From: Warburgia ugandensis
Lineage: Eukaryota; Streptophyta; Magnoliopsida; Canellales; Canellaceae
DNA length: 64,000 nucleotides
Assembly (NCBI GenBank): GCA_035236585.1
Contig: CP141126.1
Location: 68,859,414-68,923,413, forward strand
Direction of reading: 5' to 3'
Part shown: in pieces, positions 36,590 through 46,842 of the stretch
How positions within the stretch are numbered: position 1 is the first letter of the stretch
How the letters are laid out: every line of letters starts with the position of its first letter
Notes under the pieces: model-generated
The model's input: only the letters and a program-made list of their open reading frames with translations
What the model was told of the DNA's origin: nothing
Databases searched by the model: none
Position numbers and translations under genes: made by a program

Positions 36590-36770
36590 GTGCCGCATGT
36601 GCTGCATGCATGATGCACACCTGTGTTGTCTGCATGTGCATGTGGTGCATGTAACACGCATGGCGTGCACGTGACACACCACGCATTGCGCCCGTTGTGT
36701 CGGGTGTTGCACTTGCTATGCTACCTGGCATGCATTTGTTGTGCTACGCGTCGCACTACATGCCAACCGC
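36590..36770. other. CpG-rich alternating purine-pyrimidine stretch, left LTR
   Basis: Dense in TGCA, GCATG, CACGTG and CG words (such as gcatggcgtgcacgtgacac) within an otherwise AT-rich element. The right LTR has a longer equivalent at 43920-44240. Confidence 0.7.
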
Positions 36771-37271
36771 CGTTTCCATGGATAGTGATCGGACTGGTCC
36801 GCCGTCACTAGAGACAACCACTAGAATTCAGTCACTGGTGACCCCCAGGTGCCCAAATCTCGTGATTTTTAGGCTATTTTGCTCAGTTTTTCACTTACAT
36901 TTCATTTTCAAACTCCATTTCAAAAAATTCCCTCATTATCTACCATTTTTATACAATTTTTACCACATTCGTAAAAATCCTCATCTTACTATTTTCTTAG
37001 TTTTTTGGCATCCTTAGTTGTTCGATCACCATGAAAATTCATGGGTTTATTCTTTGAATCATGATGCACAAAATGAATAGTTCAAATCATCATCTAACAC
37101 TGTTTCATAGACTTATTTCAAAGAGATCAATAACGCCTAAAACTTACTAAAAAATGGTAAGTCCACGCCATTTTCTGGCTTAGAAAGGTGACTACTCTTT
37201 GGAAAACAGAGGGGAAAAGAGGGGACGATCTTGCCTTGTTTCGACTAGTTGGAGGGGGAGAGATCAGTTGC

Positions 37272-37560
37272 AAAAATTGTTGCACATTTCTTAGTTTCCT
37301 TAGTTCATATATATAGCCAACTATCTTGTCACAAGTCAAATGCATAATCATTGGTCAAAATAAGATAGGAAAAGATTCATTTCAGAGGTCTAACACTTTA
37401 CATGGTATGAACCATGCTTGTTCAAGTGTTATCCTAATCAGGTCACTAGGAGATGCATACCAGACAATGAACATCACAAAATCATTTCCATTTGTCATGA
37501 CCATATATGCAGGGCCATTTCAGTTCTAAAAAGACAGTTGCAAATATTTTGTAGTGTGGC
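37272..37560 (+). mobile_element. 289-bp Athila pol fragment inside the Tekay LTR
   Basis: Aligns without gaps to 54953-55241 of Athila-B (RNase H/integrase junction, HHCC region) with about 23 mismatches by eye, roughly 92% identical. Words of the integrase N-terminus are readable (RRCIPDNE, CHDHICRAI). The other Tekay LTR lacks it and instead has about 35 bp of its own sequence between 'cagttgc' (44718) and 'gtggcttgcacaac' (44758). The junctions share GTTGC on the left and GTGGC on the right. Orientation is plus, antisense to the Tekay element. Confidence 0.9.
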
Positions 37561-37960
37561 CTGCACAACAAGAGTGTCGCGAGAAACGAGAGGGGAAGGT
37601 GCATTTAAGGTACCCCCCTCTTAAATGCGATTTTCTTTATATATATATATATATGATTACCAGCATTAAATGCTGGTAATCATTACCCTGCATTGTGGAT
37701 GCATATCCCATCATGGACGGCTATGATGACTCTGTGGGCCCCTCTAAATAATTTTAATTAAATAAAAAAATTAAAATAATTAGCCATTTTTACTTTGATC
37801 TCTGATTTTAGTATTTTTAGTGGCGTTGGATTCCATTTTTCGAGCACATCTCAAATATTGAGGTTTTAACTCGAGATTCTATCTCCAAATTTCTCAATTT
37901 CTCAAATTTTCATAATTCATAAAATTAATTATCCCATAATTTAAAATAGCGAATGTTACA

Positions 37961-37975
37961 TCCTACCCACCTTAT
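37961..37975 (-). other. Tekay polypurine tract
   Basis: Reverse complement reads AAGGTGGGTAGGA directly before the 3' LTR start TGTAACATTCGC; purine-rich plus-strand primer site. Confidence 0.75.
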
Positions 37976-38540
37976 ACAAAATTTCATCAACTTTGGATGG
38001 GTACCCCTCATCTCGTCCTCCAACTCCCAAGTAGCCTCCTGTGCCGAGTGATGCTGCTAAAGGACCTTGACCAAAGGAATGGTCTTAGTCCTCAACTCTT
38101 GGGTCATGCTATCCAAGATCCATATAAGGTACTCCTCAAATGTCAAGTCAGGTCGTAGCCCTCCTGGAATTTGCTTGAGTACATGAAATGTATTTGGCAC
38201 ATACTTCCTCAGCATGGAAATGTGGCAAACATCATGTACTCCAACTAACTATGGGGGCAAGGCTAACTAATAAACAACAAGTCCAACTTTGCTTAGAATC
38301 TCAAAAGGGCCAATATATCGAGGACTAAGTTCCCCCCTGACACCAAATCTCATCACGCCCTTCATAGGGGAAACTCTAAAAAATACATGCTCTCCAACCT
38401 CAAACTCTAAGTCCTTCCCTCTCCTGTCTACGTAGCTCTTCTGATGACTGTGAGCTACAAGTAATCATCTCTGAATGAGTCAGACTTTCTCCACACACTG
38501 CTCAATCAACTCTGACCTCACGACCTGTCTCTCTCCCACA
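37976..38540 (-). pseudogene. Tekay integrase C-terminus and decayed chromodomain
   Basis: Minus-strand reading shows the integrase tail FEVGEHVFFRVSPMKGVMRFG and LSPRYIGPFEIL (GPY/F module), then the spacer DVCHISMLRKYVPN, and finally LRTKTIPLVKVL, a stop where W is expected, QHHSAQEATWELEDEMR. The last block is the Tekay-type chromodomain (VKVLW..H...EATWE.E..MR). Chromodomains direct insertion to heterochromatin by binding methylated histone H3. Stops break the domain here. Confidence 0.8.
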
Positions 38541-39195
38541 TCACTCTAGCACAAGGGAGACCAGCAGGGTCTGTCATAAAGTGCCTCATAAGGTGCCATG
38601 CTAATACTTGTATGGTAATTGTTATTATATGCAAACTCCACTAGTGGCAAATGCTCATACCAACTACCCTTCCAATCCATGACACAAGCCCTCAACATGT
38701 CCTCAATGGTCTTCTCAGACTGGCCATCCATTTGGGGGTGGAACACTGTACTGAATCACAACCTCGACCCCAAAGCCTCCTGTACACTTTGCTGATACTT
38801 CAAGGTGAATCATGTGTCTTGATCTGAGATAATCGTCAATGGCACTCCATGAAGGCTCATGATCTCCCTAACATACAGCTTCACCAAGCTATCCACAGTC
38901 TAAGTCTTTCTAATAGGGAGGAAATGGATAGACTTCATCAATCTGTCTACTATGACCCATATCATGTCATGCCCACTAGTAGTCCCTGGCAAGCCCACTA
39001 TAAAATCCATAGTGAGGTGGTCCCACTTCCACATTGGAAGGTCTAATGTCTGTAATAACCTCACTGGTCGCTAATGCTCCACCTTGACCTGCTGACAGGT
39101 CAAACATCTTGCCACGCACTCACCAATATACCTCTTCATCCCATTCCACCAAAAGTGTCATCTAAGGTCCTGGTACATCTTCGTACCTCCCAGAG
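38541..39195 (-). pseudogene. Tekay integrase
   Basis: In minus reading: GGTKMYQDLRRHFWWNGMK and CLTCQQVK (HHCC-side block with C..C kept), WDHLTMDFIVGLP (first catalytic Asp), DRLMKSIHFLP, SLHGVPLTIISDQD (second Asp), then FHPQMDGQSEKTIEDMLRAC with the catalytic Glu and LPLVEFAYNNNYHTSI, MAPYEALYDRPCWSPLC. The DD35E order is visible, but there are stops and the N-terminal His side has been lost by the RNase H-integrase deletion near 39195. Confidence 0.85.
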
Positions 39196-39364
39196 GTTTG
39201 GGAGTAGTATTGATGCTACAAGATACCACGTAGCCATCTGACCCTGAAGGTAGGGCTAGTACTAGCATGGTTGTCAATCTCCTCTTGAGCTCCTGAAAGC
39301 TCTCCTCATAAGCATCGGTCCAAACAAATCTGGTGTCCTTCCTAGTCAAGGTGGTCATGCGCAA
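39196..39364 (-). pseudogene. Tekay RNase H remnant (large deletion)
   Basis: Reads RKDTRFVWTDAYEESFQELK and LVLALPSGSDGYVV, the start of the RT-connection/RNase H block, then jumps straight to the integrase text KPLGGTKMY. Most of RNase H and the start of integrase are missing in one internal deletion. This explains the short 4.07-kb internal region. Confidence 0.8.
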
Positions 39365-40230
39365 GGCGATCCTTAAGAACCCCTTAATGAATCGTTAGTA
39401 GTAACCCGCCAAACTGAGAAAACTATGAATCTCTGTAACTGTCATAGGCCTCTCCCAATGCAAAACTACCTCCACCTTGGTCGAGTCCACAACAACACCA
39501 TCCTTCGACACTATGTGTCCCAAAAACCGCACCTGTCCTAACTAGAAGTTGCACTTACTGAGCTTCGCATACAAGCAATGATAGCGAAGTGTGTCCAACA
39601 CAATGCGAAGATGCTCCCTGTGGGCCTCATGCCTGGGAGAGTAGATCAGGATATCATCCATGAAGATGATCACGAACTTGTTTAAATAAGCTTGAAATAC
39701 CCTATTCATCAAATCCATGAACACTACCGGTGCATTCATTAGCCCAAAGGGCATCACCAAAAACTCATAGTGGCCATATTGAATCCTAAATGTAGTCTTA
39801 GGGATATCCTCCTACCTAATCCTCAACTGGTGGTTGCCTGATCTCAGGTCAATCTTAGAGAATACCTGTGTCAACTGCAACTGGTCAAATAAGTCGCCAA
39901 CACAAGGCAAGTGGTAACGCTTCTTCATAGTAACACTGTTTAGTAACTAGAGTATATGCACAACCTCAATGATCGGTCCTTCTTCTTAACAAAGAGGACT
40001 GGTGTTCCCAACAAAGATCCACTCAGCCTGATAAAACCCTTATCCAGAAGCCCCTACAATTGTACTTGGAGCTCTCTCAACTCTGCAAGGGCCATCCTAT
40101 AGGGCGCCTTAGATATAGGTGCTTTACCCGGCACCAAGTCTATGGTAAAATCAATCTCTCTGTGTGGGAGTAGTCTTGGCAGGTCATCTGGAAATACATA
40201 TGCAAAATCTCACCCCACATCTATCTCCTC
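39365..40230 (-). pseudogene. Tekay reverse transcriptase
   Basis: The minus-strand frame 39760-39542 shows [20 protein letters not shown] and [11 protein letters not shown]; the catalytic MDD is at about 39650-39660. Upstream, [14 protein letters not shown] and [15 protein letters not shown] are readable, and downstream FLGHIVSKDGV and AGYY. RFIKGF. This is the standard Gypsy RT order. YxDD is intact but stops interrupt the frame upstream and downstream. Confidence 0.85.
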
Positions 40231-40742
40231 GATCTGTCGTTACTCACTATCAATCGTAGTGATGCAAGAAAAAAACACTAGACAACCTTGAGTGTAAAAT
40301 CGAGCTGCTCTCATGGTTGAGATAACACAAGGGCCACTAACACTCCTCCTGCCCTGAACTACGACCACTGGTCTATCTGGTACACTACATATAATCTGCT
40401 TCTTACGGTAGTCTATGGTAATCCAAAATGTTGCCAGCCAGTCCATCCCCAAGATAACATCAAAATCCATCATATCTAATAGAATGAGGTTAGCATCAAT
40501 CCTAACACCTGATATCTTCACCGGTACCCTCTCAAGGTACTCATAGCCTCCACATTCTCTCCTACTAGCATCGATACATCTAACTCGAGTGCTAACTCAC
40601 ATGTGTGTAAGTCAAGGCATGATGCAAATGTACGTGCAATAAATGAATGGGTAGACCTCGAGTCAAAAAGAACTCTGGCATGTCTATCAACCACCAGAAA
40701 GGTACCTTCCACCACCTGGGTTGAGGCCTGCTCTTGCTCCAA
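40231..40742 (-). pseudogene. Tekay protease
   Basis: Two overlapping frames (40742-40518 and 40521-40240) join across a small frameshift. Residues around 27 of the first read VLFDSRSTHSFIA, where the aspartic protease motif is normally DSG; Gly is replaced by Arg (about 40658). The second carries MDFDVILGMDWLA, the C-terminal protease-fold block, followed by IDYRKKQIIC. Protease would cut the gag-pol polyprotein. Confidence 0.85.
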
Positions 40743-41960
40743 AGTAATGGAAAAAACACGTCCCTAACTATGCGGCTTTGGCTCTATAGCGGCATCTGTC
40801 CTCATAGGCCTGTCTCTCTGACTTCTTGAGTAGTCTCTAATCATGTGTCCTATCTCACCACAATGGTAACATCTAAATGGCTATCTAAGCTAGAAAGGAT
40901 ATTGTCCCTGTTGCTACTGCTGCTGTTGTTGTGGGCCCTAATACTAATGAATCTGCCCTGGGCATTGTCACCCCACATGTCGGCCCTTACAATGAGGACA
41001 CACTCGTCTATCCTAACCTCTCCTCTGTCTAGGAGGGTATTGCTGGTTAGGGCCCCCTGAGGCTATGTGGATGCAAAGGACCTCTTGCCCTTAAAGGGTT
41101 GACTCAACTCTCCTTGACTTCGTACCAAATCTCTCTTGAGTACGAAAGCCATGTCTACGACTTGCCTCACCATGGTAAGGTATGCAATAAGTACCTCATG
41201 CCTCAACTGTGGCACCAACCCATCAACAAATCTATCTGTCGCCTCTTGATCTGAGGCAAAAAGGGTAGCTGCAAATCTACGTAGTTGAGTGAATTAGTTC
41301 AGATACTACTGAACGATCATACTCCCCTATGATAACATGGCAAACTCCCTCTTCATAGCATGCAGGGCATGAGGAGGGAAGTACTGCTCGTCAAAGATTC
41401 TCCAAAAGTCCTCCCATGATAGTGGTGCTGAGGACGAGGAGCACGTCTACTGGTGATTCTTCCACCAAAACCTAGCCTCTCCAATCAATAAGTATGTCAC
41501 TAACTTGACCTGATCCTTAAGTGGGCCCCTCAAAGGCCTTCTCTACCTCAAACAACCATCTCTTTGCCATCCTCTAAAACCTCTCGAGTTGCTTAGCTGA
41601 TGAAACACGTGTGCTCGAGGATCCTCCCTCTATAGTTCCCTTCAAAGGAACTAACAATACTAGGCGGAACAACTATACTGCTATGTCCCCCTAGGCTATT
41701 GCAGTTGTCGCTAGGTTGTTAGACTGCATAACTTGCATCTCTACCCAAACCTGCTGCGTAATATGTTCAGTGAGACATGGCATGAGGCCTTGAACTACCT
41801 GAGCCACTACATCTGCCTCCTGATCCCCTTGCTCTAGTGTCGTGGCAGGGGTAGCAATGGGTGGAGTGGGGGGGACCTAGTCCTCCATCAAGGAGCCATC
41901 TATTAACCACCCAATGACACATTGTATAAGTATTTCTCCTATCTCCATTTAAGTCATGAA
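40743..41960 (-). pseudogene. Tekay gag with CCHC knuckle
   Basis: Minus reading gives KLVTYLLIGEARFWWKN, WEDFWRIFDEQYFPPHALH, KREFAML and TDRFVDGLVPQLRHEVLIAYL, the capsid blocks of chromovirus gag, then a zinc knuckle YHCGEIGHMIRDY at about 40835-40875, where the last Cys of CX2CX4HX4C is Tyr. The N-terminal ~300 bp up to 41960 are low in recognisable motifs. Frames are broken. Confidence 0.8.
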
Positions 41961-42015
41961 CTTATGGACTGTAATTCTAATTAGACCCTTAAAGTGGTGA
42001 TGATGGAATAAACCT

Positions 42016-42028
42016 GCTCTGATACCAA
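42016..42028 (-). other. Tekay primer-binding site
   Basis: Reverse complement of 'gctctgatacca' is TGGTATCAGAGC, a perfect match to the initiator-Met tRNA primer site, two to three bases inside the 5' LTR (42031). Confidence 0.9.
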
Positions 42029-42545
42029 CCTGTGACACCCTGGGTTTTCTAAATCTTTTCCCAATACATATAGTAGTAGAAATAATTTTGTTTTTATAAA
42101 ATAGGAGGGATCCTTGAAATAAATTTATTTATTGCTTGTAGCGACAAGGAAAACTACCCAATAAAGAAAACTCTAAGGATCATTCACACCCCAAAAATTA
42201 CAATGATGAACAAAATCAATTTCAAACACTTTAAGCATGCTCAAATTTAAAACCACAATAAATCACACAAGCTGTAAAGAGGCAATTATAATAACAGTCT
42301 TAAAGCTCCAAGGTCCATCCATAATCACCACATCATTCATGTGTAAGTATATGCACACTATACAGTGGTATGGGTCTAATCTATCAAAATACACAAACAT
42401 CTGAGTAGATTGCCAAAAGTCTAATACAAGTCTAATAGACATACACTACTATGTCTTTGAGTACGAAAAGTAGATGGTCCTCGGGTCCTTGTTTATATCC
42501 ACGCTAGTCCACCCGCTTCCCTTTTTGACTATCGTGCTCCAACTT

Positions 42546-42575
42546 TGAGGCATTGCAAAACAAAGCAATGCCTCA
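42546..42575 (-). repeat. Perfect 11-bp LTR hairpin
   Basis: Arms TGAGGCATTGC (42546-42556) and GCAATGCCTCA (42565-42575), loop AAAACAAA. Directly followed in plus coordinates by 'tcaagccatgcttgtgtaggtg'. Confidence 0.9.
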
Positions 42576-42928
42576 TCAAGCCATGCTTGTGTAGGTGATT
42601 CATATTTGAAAGTAAATATAAATCAAATCAAATGCACTAAGTATCATAATCATAGAAAAACCTCAGAAGACAAAAGTATACAAGGCATGTGAAACCTCAA
42701 CATTCATAATGAATAATTCGAGAAATCATGCCCTAAGCAAGATCATCATCAAATCCAAATATCATTACGTGCAATGCATGAAATTCCTGGATACTCATCT
42801 ATCACTATCACCAAGGTTTGTATCCACAGAACAAATAATGCATGTCGAAAGCATAGAAAGTCGTACTCAATTAAATCATATGAGTGCCTCAACTGCACTC
42901 ATGACAATGGCAATGAGTGCCCATTTCA

Positions 42929-43175
42929 ACCCTGGGTCCCTCACATGTAGCCCACATCAGTCTATTTCCTATCAGAAGCCTATTAGCCCAAACTACTGGC
43001 CCACCCTCAAATCGATACAAGACCTGGCTTACCCTGCTTCACTGGGTACAATCCGACCCTAGGTCCCTCACGTGTAGCCCGTATCAGTCTGTTTCCCAAT
43101 GGAAGCTTGTTAGCCCAAACTACCAACCTACCCTCAAATCGGTACAGGACCTGGCTTACCCTACTTCACCCACTG
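42929..43175. repeat. 127-bp tandem duplication in Tekay LTR (right)
   Basis: Units start at 42929 and 43056 with 'accct(g/a)ggtccctcac'; both complete, about 85-90% alike by eye. Confidence 0.85.
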
Positions 43176-43919
43176 GTCTCAGTCAAGATCCATGATAAAG
43201 TGCAATCCATCACATATCAACATGGATACTCATGAAATCAATTGTCATGATAACACATATGAAGTACTATACGCATATAGCAAAACACAATAGTGCATAA
43301 GACATATGCCTCAAGATTTTTAGATAAGTCACAATTGATGAAATCAATAGTGAAATCCCCAATGCGATCACCTACCTCGATAATGTGGTACACCAATTAG
43401 ATGCTTGAGCTATATCAAGTCGAGAGCCTTGACGTACCTGTCACATCATAAATCATCATTGGTTGTTAATCCTGCTCATTTTCATTACGATCCATTAAAT
43501 TTCTATTTCGTTTAGTGATTTACATATATCTTTATGATCACGTGTCGATCTAACGATGAGATCACTCTCTAATCAGCACATCCTAAGGCACCTTTTTAGA
43601 TCAACCGTCAAGATCATTTTTCTTGGCAATTTAGTGAGATCTGCCCTTCTAATCCCCTAGATCATTTCATGTTTGAGGTATACACCCAAGGTTTAAGGCC
43701 TGATCATACATTGATCAGCTTGATCTAGGTCATCTAATAATATTTAGTGGTTTAACTATTTAAAAGGTAGTCCAAGCTAAGTTTTTATCTTAAATCTTGG
43801 TCTATGTTGTTGATATAATTACAACGCCTCTTTCGGATCATGATTTGGACCTTTATAGCTCTTAGAATCACATTATTTGTGAATGAACAGTAAAAAAAAC
43901 CCAAAATCAAGAAAAGGAA

Positions 43920-44240
43920 CCCGACGCACGTGCTGCGTGTGCACTGCGCATGTGTGTCGTCCACATGCGCATGCGTGCCAGTTGCATGTACATATGCTCA
44001 TGTGTCACATGCGTGGTGCACTGTAGGTCGCGCGCATGGTGGACTGCGTGTCGCTTGCATGGTGCACTGCGCATCACGCCCCTGTGCTGCGTGTCGTGCC
44101 TGCCATGCCAGTGTCAAAGCTTGGCGCGCATTTGTTGCACTACACATCATGCCACATGTTGCACGGGTGTCAACATGTGCTCGTCGCCCAATGCCCTCAC
44201 CGCCCAAAGTCGCCAGTCAAGCTGTCGTCGGTCGCCGTTG
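43920..44240. other. CpG-rich alternating purine-pyrimidine stretch, right LTR
   Basis: Rich in CGCATG, GCGCAT, GTGCACTGCG and TGCATG words. In sense direction it lies downstream of the likely promoter, as does the GC-rich part of solo LTR family 1 (880-1420). Confidence 0.7.
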
Positions 44241-44814
44241 TTGGGGACGGTAATCGGACTGGTTGGCTGTCGCCAGTGACCCCCAGGTGCCCAAATCTAA
44301 TGATTTTTACACTTTGCTCAGTTTTTCATGCACATTTCATTTTTAAACTCCATTTCAACAAATTCCCTCATTATCCACCATTTTTACATAAATTTTACCA
44401 CATTCCTAAAAATCCTCATCTTATCATTTTCTTAGTTTTTCGGCATCCCTAGCCATCTAAGCACCATGAAAATTCATGGGTTTGTTCTTTAAGTAACATG
44501 CATAAGATGAATGGTTCAAATCATCATCTGACACCATTTTATCAACTTATTTCAAAGAGATCAATAATGCCTAAAACTTATTGGAAAATAGCAAATCCAC
44601 GTCGTTTTCTGGCATAAAAAGGTGACTACTCTTCGAAAAAGAGAGGGGAAAAGAGGGGATGATCCTGCCTTAGTCCAGCTACTTGGAGCGGCAGAGATTA
44701 TTCATGTGTGGCGATGCAGTTGCCGATGATGGCTGTTGCCAGAGACGACCGTTGCCAGTGGCTTGCACAACAGGAGTGTCATGGTAAACGAGAGGGGAAG
44801 GTGCATTTAAAGCA

Positions 44815-44827
44815 CCCCCCCCCCCCC
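44815..44827. repeat. C13 homopolymer
   Basis: Thirteen consecutive C residues in the Tekay 5' LTR; the partner LTR has only six or seven at the matching place (37613-37618). Confidence 0.9.
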
Positions 44828-45071
44828 AACTTGTGAAATGACGATTCTGTCTCTCTAAATAATTTTAATTAAATACAAAAATTAAAATAATTGGCCATTT
44901 TTACTCTGATCTCTGATTTTAGCATTTTTAATGGCATTGGATTCCATTTTTCGAGCACATCTCAAATATTGAGGCTTTAACTCAAGATTCTATCTCCAAA
45001 TTTTGCAAATTCTCAATTTTTCATAATTCATAAAATTAATTATCCCATAATTTAAAATAGCAAATGTTACA

Positions 45072-46037
45072 ATTAGAAACCTCACTATAAGTTTTCCTAA
45101 CTCTCTTTTATTTTCTTAGTTTAATTGCATTTAGTGTAGGTCACATATTGGATGGTAGTATAATTCTTATAGCTTAGGTTCATTCATTACACTTGTTGCA
45201 TCTTAATTATGGTTGTTGCATTAGACTAGACCTATTTAACAAAAGTAAGCCTGAGCTTAGCTATAACTAAGGCATAGGCTGTCTAATTATAGTATCTTGT
45301 CTATTAAGGTGTGGACCCTTTGTTAGATAGCATATAAGTAGGCATTAGTTTCTTTTCCTTGTAATTGTATTGCATGTTTAATTTCTTTATGGTGGATGGA
45401 TCACATTGATAGTAAGGGCCCACAGGAACTCTCATAAGATAAGGACTAGAATTCATCACTAGATTCTTGGCCTACCTACGAAGTCAATTCAATTCCTTGT
45501 ATGTTCATGATCCTAGTCCTTAAAAGCTTAATTTAAAGTTAGCTAGCAAGAGACACGGGGCATTGAGCTTGTAGGACCCTTTTTAAAGGAGGAGATCTAT
45601 TGTTACTTTAGTGGCTCTTGATCATTGTGGTTATAGTGAGTATACAATATCTAAGTGATTTTTCCATGCCTTTCATTAATAGTTGTTGAGGTTCAAATGC
45701 CTCCATGCATGAGAATTGTATTAACCACTTTGAGCAGGACTTGATTGGCAAGCAATAGTCGAGCATGGATAAAAGGAGCTGTCTAGATCTAAGTCTTAAA
45801 GCTACCACCCTACAGATAAACAAAAATTATCAAAATAGCTCCCTAGTGAACTATTAGGGTTGGCTGTGCATCATATAAAGTTAAGAGTCACATTTAGAGT
45901 TAGGTTGCATCATTTACATAGGTTTTCATTATAGTGCACACAAGGTCGTCGATTTCAAAGCACTGAGTTAGTACCATTAGATCATGAGATTTAACGTACT
46001 CATAGACAAGGGGTGAGAAATCAAATTTTCTAACCTT
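45072..46037 (+). other. Athila-B leader, right part
   Basis: Begins with the right copy of ATTAG, then 'aaacctcactataag', contiguous in Athila-C at 60180. Shares with 60180-61010 the blocks 'tttattttctag', 'gtgacatctt..tagtggct.ttgagcattgtggttat' and 'ttaaccac.tt.gag'. Long untranslated leader, about 1.3 kb in total. No gene support for minus-strand frames at 45608-46100. Confidence 0.75.
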
Positions 46038-46194
46038 ATGGCATACCCACAAGTTGTAGCTAAGCACCAGACCATAAGATATTTCTATGCACCACTTCAA
46101 TTAAATACCCCATCATGCATCACCTTACCACCCACCAATGAAGAGTAGTTTGTACTTAAACCTAGAGTCATACAGTTACTACCAATATTTTATG

Positions 46195-46197
<3 letters not shown>

Positions 46198-46250
<53 letters not shown>
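46198..46250. repeat. (GA)26 microsatellite inside gag
   Basis: A 53-bp pure GA run that replaces the short CGAGACCGAGAA codon run (R-D-R-E) kept in Athila-C at about 61182-61193. Confidence 0.95.
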
Positions 46251-46253
<3 letters not shown>

Positions 46254-46698
46254 CCATACCTACATATAAAGGAATTCCTTGTGGTACATTCATATTCTAA
46301 AATGTTTCAAATGATTCTATTAGACTTAGGTTGTTTCCCTTCTCATGGAAAGATAAGGCCAAATCATGGTTGAACTCTTTAGAGGTCTGTTCCATTGCTA
46401 CATGGGATCAGCTATCTAAAAAGTTTCTAAACAAATTCTTCCTCATCCATAAGACTAAAACCCTTCATGTGGAGATTATAAGTTTTTAGCAAAGAGGTGA
46501 TGAACAATACTATGAATTCTAGGAAAGGTGGAATGCATTGTTGCGAAAGTGTCCCCACTATGTATTTGAAAAATGGATGCAAGTTTAGTACTTCTATGAG
46601 ATACTAACACCTCAAAATAGATAAATAGTTGATGGAGCTAGTGGAGGGGCCCTCATGTTGAAAAATGAGACCAAGGCCCCAGAGCTTTTCCAAGCTTT

Positions 46699-46842
46699 AG
46701 CTAAAAATTCTTATCAATGGAATTGTTCCAATAGGATAGAGAGAAATACCCAAACTCAAAAGAAAGAGGTAGCTAAAAATTCTCATCAATGGAATTGTTC
46801 CAATAGGATAGAGAGAAATACCCAAACTCAAAAGAAAGAGGC
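46699..46842. repeat. 72-bp tandem duplication in gag
   Basis: Units at 46699 and 46771, nearly identical, 24 codons each (AKNS(Y/H)QWNCSNRIERNTQT). Athila-C has a single copy (61645-61690). Confidence 0.95.

Larger units (their letters stand above)
34726..37960 (-). mobile_element. Tekay element 3' LTR
   Basis: 3235 bp, alignable along its length with the 5' LTR at 42031-45071. Differences: 37272-37560 is a piece of Athila pol absent from the other LTR, and 37620-37740 contains an AT run and an inverted repeat absent from the partner. Both LTRs hold a 127-bp tandem duplication, a hairpin before the 'agcaagcc' block and a CpG-rich alternating purine-pyrimidine stretch (36590-36770 here). Short open frames at 35540-35865 and 36445-37017 are LTR sequence. 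Confidence 0.85.
34726..45071 (-). mobile_element. Complete Tekay/Del-type chromovirus nested in Athila-B
   Basis: Left and right LTRs (34726-37960, 42031-45071) both read TGTGA(T/C)ACC(T/C)... to ...ATGTTACA in plus coordinates. Flanks are ATTAG on both sides (34721-34725, 45072-45076), a perfect 5-bp duplication, and the Athila leader rejoins exactly. Complement of a Met-tRNA PBS sits at 42016-42028 and a purine tract (complement at 37961-37975) precedes the 3' LTR, so the element runs on the minus strand. Internal 4.07 kb encodes gag, CCHC, protease, RT, a truncated RNase H, integrase and a decayed chromodomain. The integrase words and chromodomain place it in the Tekay (Del) group. Frames carry stops. 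Confidence 0.9.
42031..45071 (-). mobile_element. Tekay element 5' LTR
   Basis: 3041 bp; partner of 34726-37960. Adjacent to the PBS on its low-coordinate side and to the ATTAG duplication on the other. Contains the perfect hairpin 42546-42575, the 127-bp duplication 42929-43175, the CpG-rich stretch 43920-44240 and a C13 run at 44815-44827. Short open frames at 42709-43195 and 43930-44452 are LTR sequence. Confidence 0.9.

Noticed and set aside
43930..44452. Several Cys/His-rich open frames
   Set aside because: Artefact of TGC/CAT/CAC repeats in the CpG-rich Tekay LTR stretch; the same region in the sister LTR gives unrelated frames.
45930..46030. tRNA-like text near 'caaggtcgtcgatttcaaagc...' in the Athila-B leader
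   Set aside because: No acceptor stem or T-loop (GTTCRANNC) could be paired; the homologous leader in Athila-C diverges at the same point.
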